From Paracoccaceae bacterium (GTDB taxonomy: Bacteria; Pseudomonadota; Alphaproteobacteria; Rhodobacterales; Rhodobacteraceae): a stretch of 64,000 nucleotides of DNA. Position 1 is the first letter of the stretch; every line of letters begins with the position of its first letter. The stretch lies in the NCBI GenBank assembly GCA_024742705.1, contig JANSXZ010000001.1:62001-126000 (forward strand), written 5' to 3'. Position numbers and translations under genes: made by a program. Below are positions 61,913 through 64,000 of this stretch, in pieces. The notes below the pieces were generated by a model, which was not told the origin of the DNA, made no database searches, and was given only the letters and a program-made list of their open reading frames with translations.

Positions 61913-62462
61913 GGCGCACCTCGGTCACTTCGGGGATGTAATGGCGCAGCAGGTTTTCGATGCCCATTTTCAGCGTCAGCGTAGACGAAGGACAACCGGC
62001 GCAGGCGCCTTGCATGTGCAGGTACACAACGCCGCGGTCAAAGCCGTGGAACGTGATGTCGCCGCCATCCTGGGCGACGGCGGGCCGAACGCGGCTGTCC
62101 AGCAGTTCCTTGATCTGGCCGACGATCTCGGCATTCTCGCCGGTGTGCTCGGCGTGGCCGGACGCGGCCTGATGGCCATCGTCCATCACCGACAGGCCTG
62201 ACTGGAAATGTTCCATGATCGCGCCCAGGATCGCCGGCTTGATGTGATCCCAATCGGTCGTCTCGGACTTGGTGACAGTCACGAAGTCGGTCCCGAAGAA
62301 CACTCCGGTCACGCCATCCACCGCGAAGATGCGCGTTGCCAGCGGCGATTTCGACGCGGTGTCGGGGGCGGGGAAATCGGCAGTGCCCATTTCCAGAACG
62401 GTCTGGCCCGGCAAGAACTTGAGAGTGGCCGGATTGGGCGTGGATTCTGTCTGGATGAACAT
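61899..62462 (-). CDS. NifU/NfuA-like Fe-S scaffold protein
   Basis: A 187-residue protein. The N-terminal domain (MFIQTESTPNPATLKFLPG) matches the Nfu N-terminus. The C-terminal NifU domain (RPAVAQDGGDITFHGFDRGV) has the cluster Cys in GACAGCPSSTLTLK. Nfu proteins carry [4Fe-4S] clusters to apo-enzymes; the SdhB, lipoyl and ETF-QO neighbours are plausible clients, but this is inference. AAGGAGA precedes the ATG. Confidence 0.92.
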   Translation of the reverse strand: MFIQTESTPNPATLKFLPGQTVLEMGTADFPAPDTASKSPLATRIFAVDGVTGVFFGTDFVTVTKSETTDWDHIKPAILGAIMEHFQSGLSVMDDGHQAASGHAEHTGENAEIVGQIKELLDSRVRPAVAQDGGDITFHGFDRGVVYLHMQGACAGCPSSTLTLKMGIENLLRHYIPEVTEVRPVAV

Positions 62463-62558
62463 GCGATGTCTCCTTCGTCACAAGGCCTTGATATGCGGAT
62501 CGGGGGGCGCGAAGTCAAGGCTTTGGAACGGTTCTAAATCGCTCCTTTGACAGCCGCG

Positions 62559-63014
62559 TCAGGTGATTTCTTCCAGCCGGTCCTTGCTGAGATCGCCGGG
62601 CACGATCGTGATGGGGATCGGCAGCGACCCGGCGCTGCGCGACAATTGCGAAACCAGCGGGCCGGGCCCCTTCTTTCCGGTTCCTGCGCCCAGCACCAGC
62701 ACGCCGATGGCGCTGTCTTCGTTGATTTGGGCGATGATCTCGTTCACGGGCTGGCCCTCGCGGATCACCAGTTCGGGATTGACGCCCTGCTTGTCGCGCA
62801 TCCATTTCGCGAAGACCTCGAAATGCGCGTTGATCCGGTCGCGGGCCTCTTCGCGCATCACCTCGCCGACGCCGATCCAATGGTTGAAATCGTCCGGGGG
62901 AATGACCGAAAGGATCTGCACCCCGCCGCCGGTGTTGGCGGCACGCATGGCCGCGAAGCGCATGGCGTTCAGACATTCGCGGCTGTCGTCCAGAACCACA
63001 AGAAATTTGCGCAT
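62559..63014 (-). CDS. Universal stress protein
   Basis: A 151-residue UspA-fold protein. It has KFLVVLDDSRECLNAMRFAA (strand 1/ATP Asp), HWIGVGEVMREEARDRINAHF and VLVLGAGTGKKGPGP. The nucleotide-binding GxxG-x9-GS part is only partly kept. ATG 63014 has GGGGAG upstream. It is the third gene of a minus-strand row after an isomerase. Confidence 0.85.
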   Translation of the reverse strand: MRKFLVVLDDSRECLNAMRFAAMRAANTGGGVQILSVIPPDDFNHWIGVGEVMREEARDRINAHFEVFAKWMRDKQGVNPELVIREGQPVNEIIAQINEDSAIGVLVLGAGTGKKGPGPLVSQLSRSAGSLPIPITIVPGDLSKDRLEEIT

Positions 63015-63080
63015 ATTGTGAACTCCCCTGCATCGGGGATCATGAACCATGCCCTGTCCTGGCGCAACAGAGACCTGCGG

Positions 63081-63707
63081 TCAGCGCTCGGCCGCGCGGT
63101 GGCCGCCTCCGGTGTCGCTGGTGGCCCAGTCGAGCGCCCGTTCCAGCCGGTCGTTGCCCCAGAAGAGTTCACCATCCACCACGAAGCTGGGCGCGCCGTA
63201 GATGCCCAGTGCGGCGGCGGTGTCGCTCTGGGCGCGCAGCCGGGCCTTGCCTTCGGGGGTTTGCGCCGCCGCCAGCGCCGATGCGGCGTCAAAGCCCGTG
63301 GCGGTCAGCAGATCGCCCAGAACCGCCGGGTCCGAGATGTTTCGGTTCTGGGCGAAATTGGCGCTGTAGATCGCCCGGATCAGATCGGGCGCGCGCGGGT
63401 CGTCGATCACCCCGCAGATCGTCCGCGCCGCCAGCATGCTGTTTTGCGGAAAAACGTCCGGGCGCTGCAACGGCAGATCCAGCCGGGCACATTCGCGTTC
63501 CATGTCGCGCCACATGTTCGCGCCCTTGGCCGGAAACAGGTTGAACGGTGAATCGCGCCAGCCGTAGGCCGCGAATATCGGCCCCAACGGCAACGGCTGC
63601 CATGTCAGCGGCACGTTCCTTTCGGCACACAGCGCCTGAATGCGCATGGCGGAAAGATAGGAATAGGTGCTGGCGAATTCGAACCAGAAGGCGACGCCGT
63701 GTGTCAT
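63081..63707 (-). CDS. 2-hydroxychromene-2-carboxylate isomerase-like DsbA-family protein
   Basis: A 208-residue thioredoxin/DsbA-fold protein without a CxxC. The start FWFEFASTYSYLSAMRIQAL, GPIFAAYGWRDSPFNLFPAKG and LGIYGAPSFVVDGELFWGNDRLE match HCCA isomerase. These GSH-dependent enzymes act in aromatic degradation; the true substrate here is unknown. It starts 4 bp after the aminotransferase stop. Confidence 0.85.
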   Translation of the reverse strand: MTHGVAFWFEFASTYSYLSAMRIQALCAERNVPLTWQPLPLGPIFAAYGWRDSPFNLFPAKGANMWRDMERECARLDLPLQRPDVFPQNSMLAARTICGVIDDPRAPDLIRAIYSANFAQNRNISDPAVLGDLLTATGFDAASALAAAQTPEGKARLRAQSDTAAALGIYGAPSFVVDGELFWGNDRLERALDWATSDTGGGHRAAER

Positions 63708-63711
63708 TTAT

Positions 63712-64000
63712 TCAGTCCCCTGACGCGGCCCAGTCCCAGTACATCTCGCGCACCCGCCGCGTGATCGGACCGACCTGATAGCGGGTGTCGTCGAAGGCCT
63801 TGACCGGGGTCACCTTCATCATGTTGCCCGATGTGAAAACCTCGTCCGCGTCATGGAAATCGGCATAGCTCATGACGGTTTCATGCACCGCGATGCCTTC
63901 GGCGCGCATGTTGGACATGTGGCGCGCGCGGGTGATGCCGGCAAGGAATGTGCCGTTGGCGATCGGGGTGAAAACCTCGCCGTCCTTGACGGCAAAGATG
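63712..64000 (-). CDS. ilvE: Branched-chain amino acid aminotransferase, 3' part
   Basis: The gene is cut by the right edge; about 95 C-terminal residues are present. The open frame reads IFAVKDGEVFTPIANGTFLA, GITRARH, DEVFTSGNMMKVTPVKAFDD and ends WAASGD. The order is that of class IV (IlvE-type) aminotransferases, with the TSGN segment in the PLP/substrate region. It transaminates branched-chain keto acids. D-amino-acid aminotransferase is a less likely alternative. The catalytic Lys lies outside the window. Confidence 0.85.
   Translation of the reverse strand, partial: IFAVKDGEVFTPIANGTFLAGITRARHMSNMRAEGIAVHETVMSYADFHDADEVFTSGNMMKVTPVKAFDDTRYQVGPITRRVREMYWDWAASGD

Overview
This window is a chromosomal segment from a high-GC alphaproteobacterium of the order Rhodobacterales (Roseobacter/Rhodobacteraceae type). 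The evidence is the gene order lpd-sucB-sucA-sucD-sucC-mdh-mcl2-mch-sdhCDAB. It matches, as far as I remember it, the TCA/ethylmalonyl-CoA locus of Rhodobacter sphaeroides. The ethylmalonyl-CoA pathway genes ecm and ccr, the PHB genes phaA-phaB, a luxR-luxI pair beside ccr and an HvrA-like H-NS protein agree. I saw no transposase, integrase, phage gene, CRISPR array, rRNA or tRNA. Genes are dense, with many 1-4 nt start/stop overlaps.

Layout. 0-7.6 kb: 3' end of ETF-ubiquinone oxidoreductase, a TPR protein, ispE, a 29-bp tandem repeat, a long-chain polyprenyl diphosphate synthase, small proteins, an RNA-methyltransferase-like gene and a GcvA-type LysR regulator. 7.6-9.7 kb: phaB and phaA. 9.7-18.7 kb: EAL protein, tag, a TlpA-like thioredoxin, argH, a small lipoprotein, lysA, a large TIGR02302-like membrane protein and a zinc-ribbon protein. 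18.8-21.7 kb: the overlapping operon ftsE-ftsX-plsC-PPOX flavoprotein. 21.8-33.1 kb (minus strand): mdh, sucC, two lipoproteins, sucD, sucA, sucB, two MAPEG proteins and lpd. 33.2-42.9 kb (mostly plus): TauE-like transporter, mcl2, nnrU-like, mch, a DUF4344 metallopeptidase, a vWA protein and sdhC-sdhD-sdhA-lipoprotein-sdhB. 43-50 kb: DUF1989, deoD, H-NS/HvrA, ecm, a GPAT-like acyltransferase and ccr. 50.3-56 kb: small protein, luxR, luxI, a RecD-like helicase, an SDR, TIGR02186 and a second TauE. 56-60.8 kb: a BMP-type nucleoside ABC transporter. 60.9-64 kb: rimI, tsaB, NifU-like, universal stress protein, a DsbA-family isomerase and the 3' part of a branched-chain aminotransferase.

How the genes work together. 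phaA/phaB interconvert acetyl-CoA and 3-hydroxybutyryl-CoA. ccr and ecm make ethylmalonyl-CoA and methylsuccinyl-CoA, mch hydrates mesaconyl-CoA, and mcl2 hydrolyses malyl-CoA to malate. mdh, sucABCD/lpd and sdh form the TCA arm that receives malate and succinate. Most of a C2-assimilation network therefore lies in one 43-kb stretch.

The most notable regulatory signal is a paired dyad, TTTGTGATCAC-N13-GTGATCACAAA. It occurs just twice in intergenic DNA, about 110-116 bp upstream of sucC and of sdhC, with identical spacing. A second is a perfect CtrA-type box (TTAA-N7-TTAAC) ahead of the quorum-sensing genes. I found no clearly undescribed large system. The novel-looking items are regulatory motifs, embedded lipoprotein genes, a non-canonical tsaB start and small conserved ORFs.
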